Notes: a model not told the origin generated them from the letters alone. Positions 32,450 through 44,549 are shown, counted from the first letter of the stretch. The stretch is 64,000 nucleotides of DNA from Panacagrimonas sp. (GCF_020697055.1 NZ_JAJFBP010000007.1:1-64000), one strand, 5' to 3'. Made by a program: numbers and translations.

Positions 32450-33481
32450 ATGACCGACTCATCGTCGTCGAGCCTGCGCCGCATCGTGCTGGCCAGCCGG
32501 CCGCAGGGCGCGCCCACGGACGACAACTTCCGCGTCGAGGATGTGCCGCTGCCCGAACCGCGTGAAGGCGAGATGCGCCTGCGCACGCGCTACCTGTCGC
32601 TCGATCCGTACATGCGCTGGCGCATGAACGACGGCGCCTCGTATGCCGATCCGGTGGCGATCGGCGGCGTGATGGTCGGCGGCACGGTGTCCGAGGTGGA
32701 GGTGTCGCGCCATCCGAAGTTCACGTCCGGCGACCTGGTGCTCGGCTTCACCGGCTGGCAGTCGCACGCGATCTCCGACGGCACCGGTCTGAATCGCCTG
32801 GATCGGGCGATGCAGAACCCGTCGTGGGCGCTGGGCGTGCTCGGGATGCCGGGTTTCACCGCGTATTACGGCCTGCTGCAGATCGGCGTGCCCAAGCCGG
32901 GCGAGACGGTCGTGGTCGGCGCGGCGACCGGCGGCGTCGGTGCGGTGGTCGGCCAGATCGCGAAGATCAAGGGATGTCGCGCCGTCGGCATCGCCGGCGG
33001 TGCGAAGAAGTGCGAGCACGCCGTGCGCGACCTGGGCTTCGATGCCTGCGTCGATCACCAGGCGCCGGATTTTCACGAGCAGCTCGCCGCCGCCTGTCCG
33101 CAAGGCATCGACGTGTACTTCGAGAACGTGGGCGGCGCGGTGCTCGACGCCGTGATGCCGCTGCTCAACGTCCGCGCGCGCATTCCGCTGTGCGGATTGA
33201 TCGCCTGGTACGACATGACGTCGGGGCACCTGCCGGGGCCGGATCGCAGCGCGGCGCTGCTGAGCCGCCTCCTCGTGAAACAGATCCGGATCCAGGGCTT
33301 CGTGATCATCGACTACTACGAGTCGCACTACGGTGCATTCCTCAAGGACATGAGCCAATGGCTGACGCAAGGCAGCGTGCGTTTCACCGAGGACGTCATC
33401 CGCGGACTGGATCGGGCACCGCAGGCCTTCATGGGATTGCTGCGTGGGGACAATTTCGGAAAGGTGGTGGTGGAGGTGTGA
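32450..33481 (+). CDS. NADP-dependent MDR oxidoreductase (zinc-free, CurA/leukotriene B4 12-hydroxydehydrogenase type)
   Basis: This 343-residue medium-chain reductase has YLSLDPYMRWRMND (substrate domain), GMPGFTAYYGLLQIGVPKPG and the NADPH motif VVGAATGGVGAVVGQIAK. It continues with AGGAKKCEHAVRDLGFDACV, IDVYFENVGG and RIQGFVIIDYY. No zinc ligands are present. Family members reduce alpha,beta-unsaturated ketones or the double bond of enones. In this operon it may reduce or oxidise a P450-pathway intermediate. Its stop overlaps the ferredoxin GTG (GTGTGA). Confidence 0.9.
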   Translation: MTDSSSSSLRRIVLASRPQGAPTDDNFRVEDVPLPEPREGEMRLRTRYLSLDPYMRWRMNDGASYADPVAIGGVMVGGTVSEVEVSRHPKFTSGDLVLGFTGWQSHAISDGTGLNRLDRAMQNPSWALGVLGMPGFTAYYGLLQIGVPKPGETVVVGAATGGVGAVVGQIAKIKGCRAVGIAGGAKKCEHAVRDLGFDACVDHQAPDFHEQLAAACPQGIDVYFENVGGAVLDAVMPLLNVRARIPLCGLIAWYDMTSGHLPGPDRSAALLSRLLVKQIRIQGFVIIDYYESHYGAFLKDMSQWLTQGSVRFTEDVIRGLDRAPQAFMGLLRGDNFGKVVVEV

Positions 33482-33804
33482 GCACGTTCACTGTCCGCTT
33501 CATCGAGCACGACGGAACCGAGCATTGCGTCGACGCCGAGCCGGGTCAGAGCCTGATGCACTCCGCGCAGCAGCAGTTCGTGCCCGGCGTGCTGGGAGAC
33601 TGCGGCGGCTGCTCCTCCTGTGGAACCTGCCACGGCTATGTCGACTTCCACTGGATGCCGCGCGTGGGTCCTCCGGGCGAGGACGAGCGCCTGTTGCTCG
33701 ACGGAAGCGACAACGCGCGACCCAACAGCCGCCTGACCTGCCAGATCGTGATGTCAGCGGAGCTGGACGGCCTCGTCATCCGCCTGCCGCGAATGCAGCG
33801 CTGA
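33478..33804 (+). CDS. [2Fe-2S] ferredoxin, P450 redox partner type
   Basis: This 108-residue adrenodoxin/putidaredoxin-like ferredoxin has its cluster ligands in DCGGCSSCGTCHGYVDF as C-x5-C-x2-C. An extra Cys lies inside the first loop, and the fourth ligand is in LTCQIVM. It passes electrons from an NADH-dependent ferredoxin reductase to the P450. No reductase gene lies in the window, so the reductase is encoded elsewhere. I chose GTG 33478 because it overlaps the preceding stop and gives the usual N-terminus STFTVRFIEHDG. Confidence 0.9.
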   Translation: MSTFTVRFIEHDGTEHCVDAEPGQSLMHSAQQQFVPGVLGDCGGCSSCGTCHGYVDFHWMPRVGPPGEDERLLLDGSDNARPNSRLTCQIVMSAELDGLVIRLPRMQR

Positions 33805-33850
33805 GCGGCCGTATGCTTGGCCGGATTCCCCTGCCCGCGGAGCCCTTTCG

Positions 33851-35677
33851 ATGAGCGCCGGCCCTTCCTCGCTGCTGCTGTCGCGGCGCGATCTCGATTT
33901 CCTGCTGTACGAATGGCTCGACGCCGAGGCGCTGACGAGCGCCCCGCGCTACGGCGACCACAATCGCGGAACGTTCGACTCGGTGCTCGACACGTGCGAG
34001 CGCATCGCAACGGAGCGCTTCGCGCCGCACTACCAGAAGTCCGATCGGGAGGAGCCTCGCTTCGACGGGCAGACCGCGCACGTGATCCCGGAAGTGGGGG
34101 CCGCGATCCGCGCGGTCGCCGAATCCGGGCTGTTCGCCGCCACGCACGATTACGAACTCGGCGGCATGCAGCTGCCGTTCGTGATCGACAAGGCCGGCAT
34201 GGCCTATCTCAACGCGGCCAACGTCAGCACCGCGGCATATCCGTTCCTGAGCATCGCCAACGCCAACCTGCTCGTCGCGCTCGGCAGTCCGGCGCAGATC
34301 CGCGCGTTCGCCGAGCCGATGCTGCGCGGCCGCTTCTTCGGGACGATGTGCCTGTCCGAGACCCAGGCGGGATCGTCCTTGTCCGACGTCGCGACGCACG
34401 CCGAGTACGACGGTGACTCGCAGTTGGGTCCGCGCTATCGCGTCAGCGGCAGCAAGATGTGGATCTCCGGCGGCGAGCACGAACTGTCGGAGAACATCGT
34501 GCACCTGGTGCTGGCGCGCATTCCGGCGCCCGACGGCAAGCTGGTGCCTGGGGTGAAGGGTCTGTCGCTGCTGATCGTTCCCAAATTCCTGGTCGGCGAC
34601 AACGGCGCGCTCGGCGAGCGCAACGATGTGGTGCTCGCCGGGCTCAACCACAAGATGGGCTACCGCGGCACCACCAACTGCTTCCTCAAGTTCGGAGAAG
34701 GTACGCTGCATCGGCCGCAGGGTCGCGCCGGTGCGATCGGATACCTGGTGGGCCGGCCGCATCACGGCATGGCCTACATGTTCCACATGATGAACGAGGC
34801 GCGCGTGGGCGTCGGACTCGGCGCGGCGTCGCTCGGCTACACCGGTTATCTGCACGCGCTCGACTACGCGCGCACGCGTCGGCAGGGTCGGGTGGAAAAG
34901 GATCCGCTGACCGCCCAGCGCCCGCTGGTCGAGCACGCCGACATCCGCCGCATGCTGTTGGCGCAGAAGGCCTACGTGGAGGGCGCGCTGGCGTTGAACC
35001 TGTTCTGCGCGCACCTGATCGACGAGCACCGCATCGCGACCGACCCGGCGCAGCACCATCGGCTGCACCTGCTGCTCGAGATCCTCACGCCGGTGGCCAA
35101 GAGCTGGCCCTCGCAGTGGTGCCTGGCGGCGAACGATCTTGCGATCCAGGTGCACGGGGGCTACGGCTACACGCGCGAGTACAAGGTCGAGCAGTTCTAT
35201 CGCGACAACCGTCTCAACCCGATCCACGAGGGCACGCACGGGATCCAGGGTCTCGACCTGCTCGGGCGCAAGGTGACGATGGAGAACGGCGCGGCGCTGG
35301 AGATCCTGGGCGAGCGGATCGCGGGCACGGTGTCGATCGCGCGCGGCGACGCGAATCTGGCCGGATATGCGGACGCGCTCGAGCGCGCCTGGCAGCGCAT
35401 CCTCGCGACGACCCGTACCGTGTGGACCGCCGGCGACGTGCATCGCACGCTCGCCAATTCGAGCGTCTATCTGGAGGCCTTCGGCCATGTCGTCGTCGCC
35501 TGGATCTGGCTCGAGCAGGCGCTGGCCACGCGCGGCGGCGACGACGACTTCTACCGCGGCAAGCGCATGGCCGCGCGCTACTTCTTCGGCTGGGAGCTGC
35601 CCAAGGTCGACGCCCAGCTCGACCTGCTCGACCGCCTCGATACGACGACGATGGAGATGGCCGACGCCTGGTTCTAG
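33851..35677 (+). CDS. Large acyl-CoA dehydrogenase (DmdC/AidB-like, with C-terminal extension)
   Basis: This 608-residue flavoenzyme has a long N-terminal domain (LDFLLYEWLDAEALTSAPRY). The central fold has MCLSETQAGSSLSDVATHAE, SKMWISGGEH and HKMGYRGTTNC. The signature QVHGGYGYTREYKVEQFYRD is followed by NPIHEGTHGIQGLDLLGRK, then a C-terminal alpha domain of about 150 residues. Length and motifs match the DmdC-like 3-(methylthio)propanoyl-CoA dehydrogenase group, though that substrate need not apply. It closes the P450 operon, 46 bp after the ferredoxin, and its TAG stop lies in a CTAG shared with the convergent gene. Confidence 0.9.
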   Translation: MSAGPSSLLLSRRDLDFLLYEWLDAEALTSAPRYGDHNRGTFDSVLDTCERIATERFAPHYQKSDREEPRFDGQTAHVIPEVGAAIRAVAESGLFAATHDYELGGMQLPFVIDKAGMAYLNAANVSTAAYPFLSIANANLLVALGSPAQIRAFAEPMLRGRFFGTMCLSETQAGSSLSDVATHAEYDGDSQLGPRYRVSGSKMWISGGEHELSENIVHLVLARIPAPDGKLVPGVKGLSLLIVPKFLVGDNGALGERNDVVLAGLNHKMGYRGTTNCFLKFGEGTLHRPQGRAGAIGYLVGRPHHGMAYMFHMMNEARVGVGLGAASLGYTGYLHALDYARTRRQGRVEKDPLTAQRPLVEHADIRRMLLAQKAYVEGALALNLFCAHLIDEHRIATDPAQHHRLHLLLEILTPVAKSWPSQWCLAANDLAIQVHGGYGYTREYKVEQFYRDNRLNPIHEGTHGIQGLDLLGRKVTMENGAALEILGERIAGTVSIARGDANLAGYADALERAWQRILATTRTVWTAGDVHRTLANSSVYLEAFGHVVVAWIWLEQALATRGGDDDFYRGKRMAARYFFGWELPKVDAQLDLLDRLDTTTMEMADAWF

Positions 35678-35958
35678 TCGAAGGGACCGCCCTTCTCGAT
35701 CATCGTCCTGCGCCGTTGCGTGTTTTCCGGATGCCTTTGGGTGATCACGCGGTAGGCCAGACCATATTCCTCTTCGTCCAGCAGGCCATCGCGGTCGTCG
35801 TCGGCACTGTCGAACAGCGACGAGAGCTTCGAGTTGCCGGCTTCCTCCCTCGAGATGGCCCCATCGTGGTCGGCATCCATTTCCTGGAACGTCCCCAGGC
35901 CCGCGCACGCGGAGAGGACAACGGCGCAGGCAACCGCGAGCAAAAGTGTCGGTTTCAC
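35674..35958 (-). CDS. EF-hand lipoprotein
   Basis: This 94-residue exported lipoprotein has a signal peptide ending in the lipobox LSAC. Two EF-hand-like calcium loops follow, DADHDGAISREE and DSADDDRDGLLDEEEY, and the tail is basic. The function is unknown; it is probably a calcium-binding envelope protein. Convergent with the acyl-CoA dehydrogenase, it overlaps it by the four bases CTAG. Confidence 0.82.
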   Translation of the reverse strand: MKPTLLLAVACAVVLSACAGLGTFQEMDADHDGAISREEAGNSKLSSLFDSADDDRDGLLDEEEYGLAYRVITQRHPENTQRRRTMIEKGGPFD

Positions 35959-36116
35959 GAGGGAGGCTGAGTAATTCGAAGAGAAGAGGAGCCAACGGCG
36001 CCGCCGGGCGACCGATATTTGTGGCGAGAAATGTCAAATAGTCGGCGCCGAGAGTCAATCGGGGCGAGCCGGCGATTCGCGACGATGGCGCCATCACAAC
36101 GAGAGGAGCAGGCGCC

Positions 36117-37046
36117 GTGGAAACCCTCATTCAACCGCTGGTCCAGATGCTGGGTCCGGACGTCGACTGGAAGCAGGTGCTGCTGATCGGCATGTCGCCG
36201 ATCTTCCTGATCGTCTTCGCCATCGAGTGGCAGGTGATGCGCGGTCGCGGGCAGCGCGAGCAGTTCGACTGGCGCGACATCCTCACCAACCTGTCCTTGG
36301 GCGGCAGTTACCAGGTGTTCGAACTCGGGGCGCACCTGCTCGTCACCGGCGTGGCCACGGCCTGGGTGTTCCAGCACCGGCTGTTCGACGTGCCGGTGAA
36401 CGCGTGGACGATCGTGCCGATCTTCATCGGCGTGGAATTCTGCTACTACTGGTTTCATCGCACGAGCCATCGCGTGCGCTGGTTCTGGTCGGCGCACGTG
36501 GTGCACCACTCCAGCGAGCGGATGAACTTCACCACCGCCATGCGCCAGAGCCTGCTGTATTCGATCACCGGCTGGTGGCTGTTCTTCTGCCCGCTGAACT
36601 TGCTCGGCGTCTCCCCGGCGGTGGTGTTCTTCCTGTACGCGGTGGACCTCTGCTACCAGTATTTCGTGCACACCGAGAGCGTGGGCAAGCTGCCGCGCTG
36701 GTTCGAGTACATCTTCGATACGCCGTCGAACCACCGCGTGCATCACGGCCGCAACGCGCAGTACATCGACAAGAACTACGGCGGCGTGCTGATCCTGTTC
36801 GATCGCTGGTTCGGCACGTATGAAGAAGAGCAGGAGAAGGTCGAGTACGGCATCGCCACGCGCCAACCGCACAGCGCCAATTTCCTCGTCCTCAATTTCC
36901 ACGAGTTCGCCGACATGTGGCGCGACGTGTTCAGGACGGGTCCGCTGGCGACGCGCTTCAAGCACCTTTGGGCGCCGCCGGAGTGGACGCGTCCGGCCCG
37001 GGCCGTCCAGCCCGCGTCGAACTCCCAGGAACCGGTGGCCGTGTAG
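36117..37046 (+). CDS. Sterol desaturase / fatty acid hydroxylase family membrane enzyme
   Basis: This 309-residue membrane di-iron enzyme has hydrophobic helices near the N-terminus and three histidine clusters: FHRTSHRVRW, AHVVHHSSERMN and NHRVHHGRNAQYID. These fit the eight-His di-iron site. Family members hydroxylate or desaturate lipids, sterols or carotenoids using O2. I chose GTG 36117 because GAGGAG lies 8 nt upstream. It sits next to the P450 operon, which makes a lipid role natural but not proven. Confidence 0.9.
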   Translation: METLIQPLVQMLGPDVDWKQVLLIGMSPIFLIVFAIEWQVMRGRGQREQFDWRDILTNLSLGGSYQVFELGAHLLVTGVATAWVFQHRLFDVPVNAWTIVPIFIGVEFCYYWFHRTSHRVRWFWSAHVVHHSSERMNFTTAMRQSLLYSITGWWLFFCPLNLLGVSPAVVFFLYAVDLCYQYFVHTESVGKLPRWFEYIFDTPSNHRVHHGRNAQYIDKNYGGVLILFDRWFGTYEEEQEKVEYGIATRQPHSANFLVLNFHEFADMWRDVFRTGPLATRFKHLWAPPEWTRPARAVQPASNSQEPVAV

Positions 37047-37197
37047 AAGCAAATCCGCATGGGATCCAAATCCGGATCGACGCCGTGTCAGTTCGTGTCG
37101 CCGCAGTGCGCGGCGGTCGCGAGCTGGCGCGGCGTGATGATTTCGTAACATCACGCTGCGCTAATACGAACCAATAAGAACGCAGCGGAGGTGTCTC

Positions 37198-37827
37198 ATG
37201 CGAGGCTGTCTCGCTTCCCGTGTGTCGGCCGTTTCATTTTCCCGATGTCTGGTTCTTGCCGTCGGCACGCTTGTATTGAGTGGCTGCATCTCACCGAAGG
37301 CGTACGTCGACCGCTCGCTCGGAGACGTTCCGCCGGACAAGCGGGTCGTCGTCGCGAATCCTCATCCGGTGCAGCTGATCTTCGAATTCCAGACCAAGGG
37401 TGCCACCAATTCGCGCGGCACCAAGGCGCTGGCACCTCAGGCCATGAGTGCAGCGAACGATTCCCGCGTGTTCTCGGAAATCTCGTCCTCGCCGGTGAGC
37501 AACGGCGCGGTCCTCAGCATCAAGATCAACAACGTGCCGATCACCGACGATGCGGCGGCCAAGGGCTTCATGACCGGCCTGACGTTCGGCCTGGCCGGCA
37601 CCGCCGTCACGGATGGCTATGTCTGCACCGTCGACTATCTGCCGGGCGGCGATGCGCCGCGAGTGACAACGCAGGTCAAGCACGCCATTCACACGGTCAT
37701 CGGCAACAAGAGCCCCCCGCCGAACTCGGACCGGGCCGCGAGCCTGGACGAGGCGGCGTTCAAGGTGACGCGCCAGATGGTGTCGCATGGACTGAACCAG
37801 CTGGCCGCGGATCCGAAGTTCAAGTGA
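37198..37827 (+). CDS. Hypothetical lipoprotein
   Basis: This 209-residue protein has a long charged N-region, a hydrophobic core and the lipobox VLSGC (Cys about 31). The mature part reads YVDRSLGDVPPDKRVVVANP and has a moderately hydrophobic GFMTGLTFGLAG segment near residue 123. I recognise no named family. It is 16 bp upstream of a second lipoprotein gene, and the two probably form a complex. An AGCGGAGG ribosome-binding site precedes the ATG. Confidence 0.7.
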   Translation: MRGCLASRVSAVSFSRCLVLAVGTLVLSGCISPKAYVDRSLGDVPPDKRVVVANPHPVQLIFEFQTKGATNSRGTKALAPQAMSAANDSRVFSEISSSPVSNGAVLSIKINNVPITDDAAAKGFMTGLTFGLAGTAVTDGYVCTVDYLPGGDAPRVTTQVKHAIHTVIGNKSPPPNSDRAASLDEAAFKVTRQMVSHGLNQLAADPKFK

Positions 37828-37843
37828 TCGCGGGCGCTTCGTC

Positions 37844-38413
37844 ATGAAAAGCGTGGGGGCACTGCTGATCCTGCTGCTCGGGCTGCTCTCCGGCTGCTCG
37901 ACGCTTCCGCTCGGTGAGCCCCAGGCCTCGCTCGACAATCTCGAGCGGATCCGACGTTCACCGGTGGCGCCGCTCGACGTGGGCGCATTCACGCGCGGAG
38001 CGGGAGTCTCGGCGGCGGACGACAAGTCCCACGGCGTGCGCAGCAACAGCGTGGTGGCACCGCGTGGATCGTTCGCCGCGTATCTGGGCGAGACACTGCG
38101 GGCCGAACTGTCCGGCGCCGGTCGATACCAACGGGGGGCGCCGCTGGTTCTTCGTGGACAACTGCTGGAAACCACTCTCGATGGGTCCAGCACCCGCCAG
38201 GGAACGGCGAGCCTGGCGGCGCGCTTCGAGCTACTGCGCGATCAGTCGGTCGTGTACCGGAGCGAGCTGCGCGTGGCGGACCGATGGGATTCGGCCTTCA
38301 TCGGTGTCGAGGCGATCCCGGCGGCAGTCAATCACTACCAGGACCTGTATCGCCGCCTCGTGGGGCAACTGTTCGGCGACGCCAAGTTCATCGAGGCCGC
38401 GCGCGCTCGTTGA
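37844..38413 (+). CDS. Hypothetical lipoprotein
   Basis: This 189-residue protein has a compact signal peptide (LLILLLGLLSGC) with a canonical lipobox. The mature domain has LGETLRAELSGAGRY and FELLRDQSVVYRSEL, an alternating strand/helix pattern like outer-membrane assembly lipoproteins. No assignment is possible from motifs alone. It follows the previous lipoprotein gene and is convergent with the SDR gene 24 bp on. Confidence 0.7.
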   Translation: MKSVGALLILLLGLLSGCSTLPLGEPQASLDNLERIRRSPVAPLDVGAFTRGAGVSAADDKSHGVRSNSVVAPRGSFAAYLGETLRAELSGAGRYQRGAPLVLRGQLLETTLDGSSTRQGTASLAARFELLRDQSVVYRSELRVADRWDSAFIGVEAIPAAVNHYQDLYRRLVGQLFGDAKFIEAARAR

Positions 38414-38437
38414 GCCGCGCGGTCTCGGGGGTCGAGG

Positions 38438-39217
38438 CTATTGCGCGATGCTGCCGCCGTCCGCGACCAGGATGCTGCCGTTGCAGTAGCTCGACTCGTC
38501 CGATCCCAGGAACAGGCAGGCGAAGGCCATCTCCTGCGCGGTGCCGGGACGAGCCGACGGCGAGATCTGCTTTCCGATCGCAGGGTCCTGGAACAGCGGC
38601 GTGACCTTGGCGACCATGCCGGTGTCGATGAAACCCGGGCACAGGCAGTTGGAGCGGATGCCGTCGCCGATGTAGGTGACCGCCAGCGAGCGCGTGTAGT
38701 TGATGATCGCGCCCTTGCTCGCGGTGTAGGCGTGGGCATTGGGCACGCCGATCATTCCGTAGATCGATGCGACGTTGACGATCGAGCCCTTCTTCCGCGC
38801 CTGCATGTGTGGCACCGCGAGCCGGCACATGTAGAACAGCGAGTCGAGGTTGATCGCCATCACCTCACGCCACTTCTCGGGCTCGCACGTGGCGGTGTCG
38901 TTCATCGAGCCCGGGCTCTGTTCTTCCCAGCTGTAGCCCACGCCCGCGGCGTTGACGCAGACGTCGATGTGCCCGTAGGTGTCGAGCGCGGCCTTGAACG
39001 CGCTGCTGGCACCTTCGAACTTGGACAGGTCGGCCGCCGCATAGGCCGCTTCGCCGCCGGCCGCCTTGATCTCCTTGACCACGGCCTCGAGCTTGGAGGC
39101 GGTGCGCGACACGCAGAACACCTTGGCGCCTTCCTTGGCGAAGAGCTTGGCGGTCGCCTTGCCGATGCCGTCGCCGGCGCCGGTGATGAGCGTGACCTTG
39201 CCTGAGACGCGACCCAT
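38438..39217 (-). CDS. Short-chain dehydrogenase/reductase
   Basis: This 259-residue classical SDR has the cofactor loop VTLITGAGDGIGKATAKLFA, NAAGVGYSWEEQSPG (a NAAG-type strand) and the catalytic Ser in IVNVASIYGMIG. The YTASKGAI pair (YxxxK) and CPGFIDTGM are also present. The ATG at 39217 has AGGAG upstream. It is an intact SDR divergent from the GntR gene and could supply the step missing from the truncated SDR in the P450 operon, though that is speculative. Confidence 0.92.
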   Translation of the reverse strand: MGRVSGKVTLITGAGDGIGKATAKLFAKEGAKVFCVSRTASKLEAVVKEIKAAGGEAAYAAADLSKFEGASSAFKAALDTYGHIDVCVNAAGVGYSWEEQSPGSMNDTATCEPEKWREVMAINLDSLFYMCRLAVPHMQARKKGSIVNVASIYGMIGVPNAHAYTASKGAIINYTRSLAVTYIGDGIRSNCLCPGFIDTGMVAKVTPLFQDPAIGKQISPSARPGTAQEMAFACLFLGSDESSYCNGSILVADGGSIAQ

Positions 39218-39298
39218 GGGAAGTCTCCTGATTTCGATTGGCTTGAGTGCGCCGCGATAATGCGCGGCACGACGGGGATGGAAAGTGCCGGATCGTAG

Positions 39299-41017
<1,719 letters not shown>

Positions 41018-41018
41018 C

Positions 41019-41915
41019 CTACCAGGGCGGTACCGGCGCGGCGAGGCGTGCGCCGTCGTAGCCCTCGACTTCGCCGAACTTCGCATCGCCCTGGTTCCAC
41101 TCGCGGCAGGCGACGCTCAGTTCCGGCTTGCTGCGCGCAACGAAGTTCCACCACATCACGACCGGTTCCTCGAACGGGCGGCCGCCGATCAGCACCAGCC
41201 GCGCGCCGGCGCCGGCGCGTAGCCGCAGTCCGCTGCGTTGACCACCGAGGTAGAGCAGCATTCCCGGCTCCAGCGTTTCGCCCTCGACCTGCGCGCTGCC
41301 GATCGTGACGAGCACGGCATGCTCGAAATCCGGGTCGAGCGGAAGCAGCGCGTCGGCGGCACCTTCGATGCGAACGTCCACGCCCATCACCGGCCAGCGC
41401 ATGCGAGCCGGAGAGTCGGCGCCGAGCGCGCTGCCGACGAGCACCGTGCACTGCAGTCCCTGGTGCTCGACCCGCGGCAGTTCGGCGTAGTGATCGAACG
41501 CCGGCGCCCCGTTTCGCGCGGAGTCGGGCAACACGATCCAGAACTGCACGCCGTGGAGCATCGCGGGACGCTGCGCAGGCGATTCCTCCGAGTGCGAGAT
41601 GCCCTGGCCGCTGGTCATCAGGTTGAGCTGGCCGGGGCGGATCGGCTGCACGCAGCCCAGGCTGTCGCGATGCAGCACCTCGCCTTCGTACAACCAGGTC
41701 ACCGTCTGCAGGCCGATGTGCGGATGCGGACCCACGCGCATTCCGGGGCCACGCGTGACATCGACCGGGCCGAAGTGATCCAGGAAGCACCACGGACCGA
41801 CCAAGCGGCGTTCGCGGGTCGGCAACGCGCGGCGGATGGGCATGCCTTCACCCAGCGACTGGCTGCTCGCGTCGATGCGCTGCAGCACCGGCGGCGGAAC
41901 CTGGATGGCGGCCAT
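41019..41915 (-). CDS. Pirin family protein (second copy)
   Basis: This 298-residue bicupin has GMRVGPHPHIGLQTVTWLYEGEVLHRDS and the metal-site GQLNLMTSGQGISHSEESP. It continues with GVQFWIVLPDSARNG. His residues of the pirin iron site are kept. It is more divergent than the copy at 27253. The start follows the SnoaL-like stop by 2 bp, so the two are one operon on the minus strand. Confidence 0.88.
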   Translation of the reverse strand: MAAIQVPPPVLQRIDASSQSLGEGMPIRRALPTRERRLVGPWCFLDHFGPVDVTRGPGMRVGPHPHIGLQTVTWLYEGEVLHRDSLGCVQPIRPGQLNLMTSGQGISHSEESPAQRPAMLHGVQFWIVLPDSARNGAPAFDHYAELPRVEHQGLQCTVLVGSALGADSPARMRWPVMGVDVRIEGAADALLPLDPDFEHAVLVTIGSAQVEGETLEPGMLLYLGGQRSGLRLRAGAGARLVLIGGRPFEEPVVMWWNFVARSKPELSVACREWNQGDAKFGEVEGYDGARLAAPVPPW

Positions 41916-41917
41916 GG

Positions 41918-42370
41918 TCAGGCGCCCGCGGGTTTGCCCAGACCACCCGGGGTGGCCAGCGGCGCGGCCGCGGCGATGCCGGGCCATTGCGAGGGATCCA
42001 GGTAGCTGTGGTCGCGCACGATGCGGCCGTCGCGGATCGTGAAGATCGCGCAGAGCGGCGAGAAGAATTCGGGACGTGCGCGGTCGAGGATCACCGCCTC
42101 GATCACGACGGTGTCCTCGCCGCAGATCAGCGCGCGATCGATGCGCATGTGCCGCTGCGGCGCGGCTTCGAGGATCGCCAGCTCCACCGCCAGGAACTGG
42201 TCCTTGCCGTGGATCTCGCCGCCGGTCATGTAGAGATCGACGTCGTGCGAATAGACGTCGAGCACCAGGCGTTCGACGTCGTTGTTGTAGGTGTCCAGGT
42301 ATCGGCGCACCACGTCGAGCAATGCCCGCTCGTGCTCGGTACGCGGGCTGGCGCGAAAGTCGTCGGCCAT
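41918..42370 (-). CDS. SnoaL-like / NTF2-fold protein
   Basis: This 150-residue NTF2-fold protein begins [20 protein letters not shown] and has the pattern [26 protein letters not shown], then [19 protein letters not shown]. Members are isomerases, cyclases or hydratases, and many are non-catalytic. It precedes the pirin gene closely. The ATG at 42370 is the best family start; upstream frame is untranslated-like. Confidence 0.78.
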   Translation of the reverse strand: MADDFRASPRTEHERALLDVVRRYLDTYNNDVERLVLDVYSHDVDLYMTGGEIHGKDQFLAVELAILEAAPQRHMRIDRALICGEDTVVIEAVILDRARPEFFSPLCAIFTIRDGRIVRDHSYLDPSQWPGIAAAAPLATPGGLGKPAGA

Positions 42371-42522
42371 CTCGCTTCTCCGTCGTCGGATGGGGGAGTG
42401 GCCGAGTATGGCGGGTGGATCGCGCCGTGCCGAGCCCGGTTCACCCGCCTTGTCGCGCGCGCGCGGCGACGCGACCATCGCGATCCGCCCTTCGTTCCTC
42501 GCCTGACCAGGAGACCCGACCC

Positions 42523-43824
<1,302 letters not shown>

Positions 43825-43935
43825 TTCGCCGGCTATACGGCAGATGAACGAACCGCGTTCAAGGATTCAGACTCGGTTCAACGCGCCTGCGTAGATTGCG
43901 AGCCCTGGGCAGCACAACCGAAAGAGAGGCACGCC

Positions 43936-44406
43936 ATGAAGAAGACAGTTCTGGTCCTGATAGGTGGTCTGGTCGCCGGCATGGCGAGCCCGACTTTCGC
44001 GGGCGATCGCGACGATGCCGCGCTGGGCAGTGTGCTCGGCGGCGTGGTCGGCGCGGTGGTGGGTAACGGCATGGGCGGCGGTAACGGCGCCGTGATGGGT
44101 GCGGTGATCGGTGCAGGTGCCGGCGCGTACATCGGTGCCGACGACGACGACAACGATCGTCGTCGTCATTACCGCGGCGGCCGCGACTACCACCGCGACA
44201 CGCGCTACTACGATCGCGGCCGGGATCATCGCCACTACTACCATCATCGCGCGCCGCAGCGCGTGTATCACCACCACCATTACGATCGTCGTCCGACGTA
44301 TCACCGCGAGCATTACCGCGACAACCGCAGCCATGGCGGCTGGAACCGGGGACGCGGACACGATCGCAACTGGAACAATCCCGGTCACCGGAAGCACAAC
44401 CATTAA
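43936..44406 (+). CDS. Exported glycine-zipper His/Arg-rich protein
   Basis: This 156-residue protein has a Sec signal (VLVLIGGLVAGMASPTFA) and a glycine-zipper segment (LGSVLGGVVGAVVGNGMGGG, MGAVIGAGAGAYIGA). A long tail follows that is extremely rich in His, Arg, Tyr and Asp (for example YYHHRAPQRVYHHHHYDRRP). A metal- or nucleotide-binding envelope role is plausible. A strong terminator follows. It is a relative of the two proteins at 44653 and 45549 in architecture but not close in tail sequence. Confidence 0.82.
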   Translation: MKKTVLVLIGGLVAGMASPTFAGDRDDAALGSVLGGVVGAVVGNGMGGGNGAVMGAVIGAGAGAYIGADDDDNDRRRHYRGGRDYHRDTRYYDRGRDHRHYYHHRAPQRVYHHHHYDRRPTYHREHYRDNRSHGGWNRGRGHDRNWNNPGHRKHNH

Positions 44407-44433
44407 GGTAGTGACGCCAGATCGAGCGTCGAA

Positions 44434-44460
44434 AGGCAGGCCCAACGGCCTGCCTTTTTT
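44434..44460 (+). terminator. Rho-independent terminator
   Basis: AGGCAGGCC and GGCCTGCCT pair around a 4-nt loop (CAAC), and the stem runs into TTTTTT at 44455-44460. It ends the 43936 gene's transcript. Confidence 0.93.
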
Positions 44461-44535
44461 ATGGATAAGGCGATTTATGTGACGATCGGGACGCCTTTCG
44501 TAACGGTTTGCCGCGAGCGGGTCGGCCCGTCGCAT

Positions 44536-44549
44536 GTGATAAGGATCAC
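44536..44549. promoter_or_regulatory. Palindrome GTGATAAGGATCAC upstream of the 44653 gene
   Basis: GTGAT-AAGG-ATCAC is a perfect 14-bp interrupted palindrome 103 bp before the ATG. With its flanks it is close to a CRP box (TGTGA-N6-TCACG) and also resembles an FNR box with two changes, so a CRP/FNR-family regulator is the natural candidate. Confidence 0.45.
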
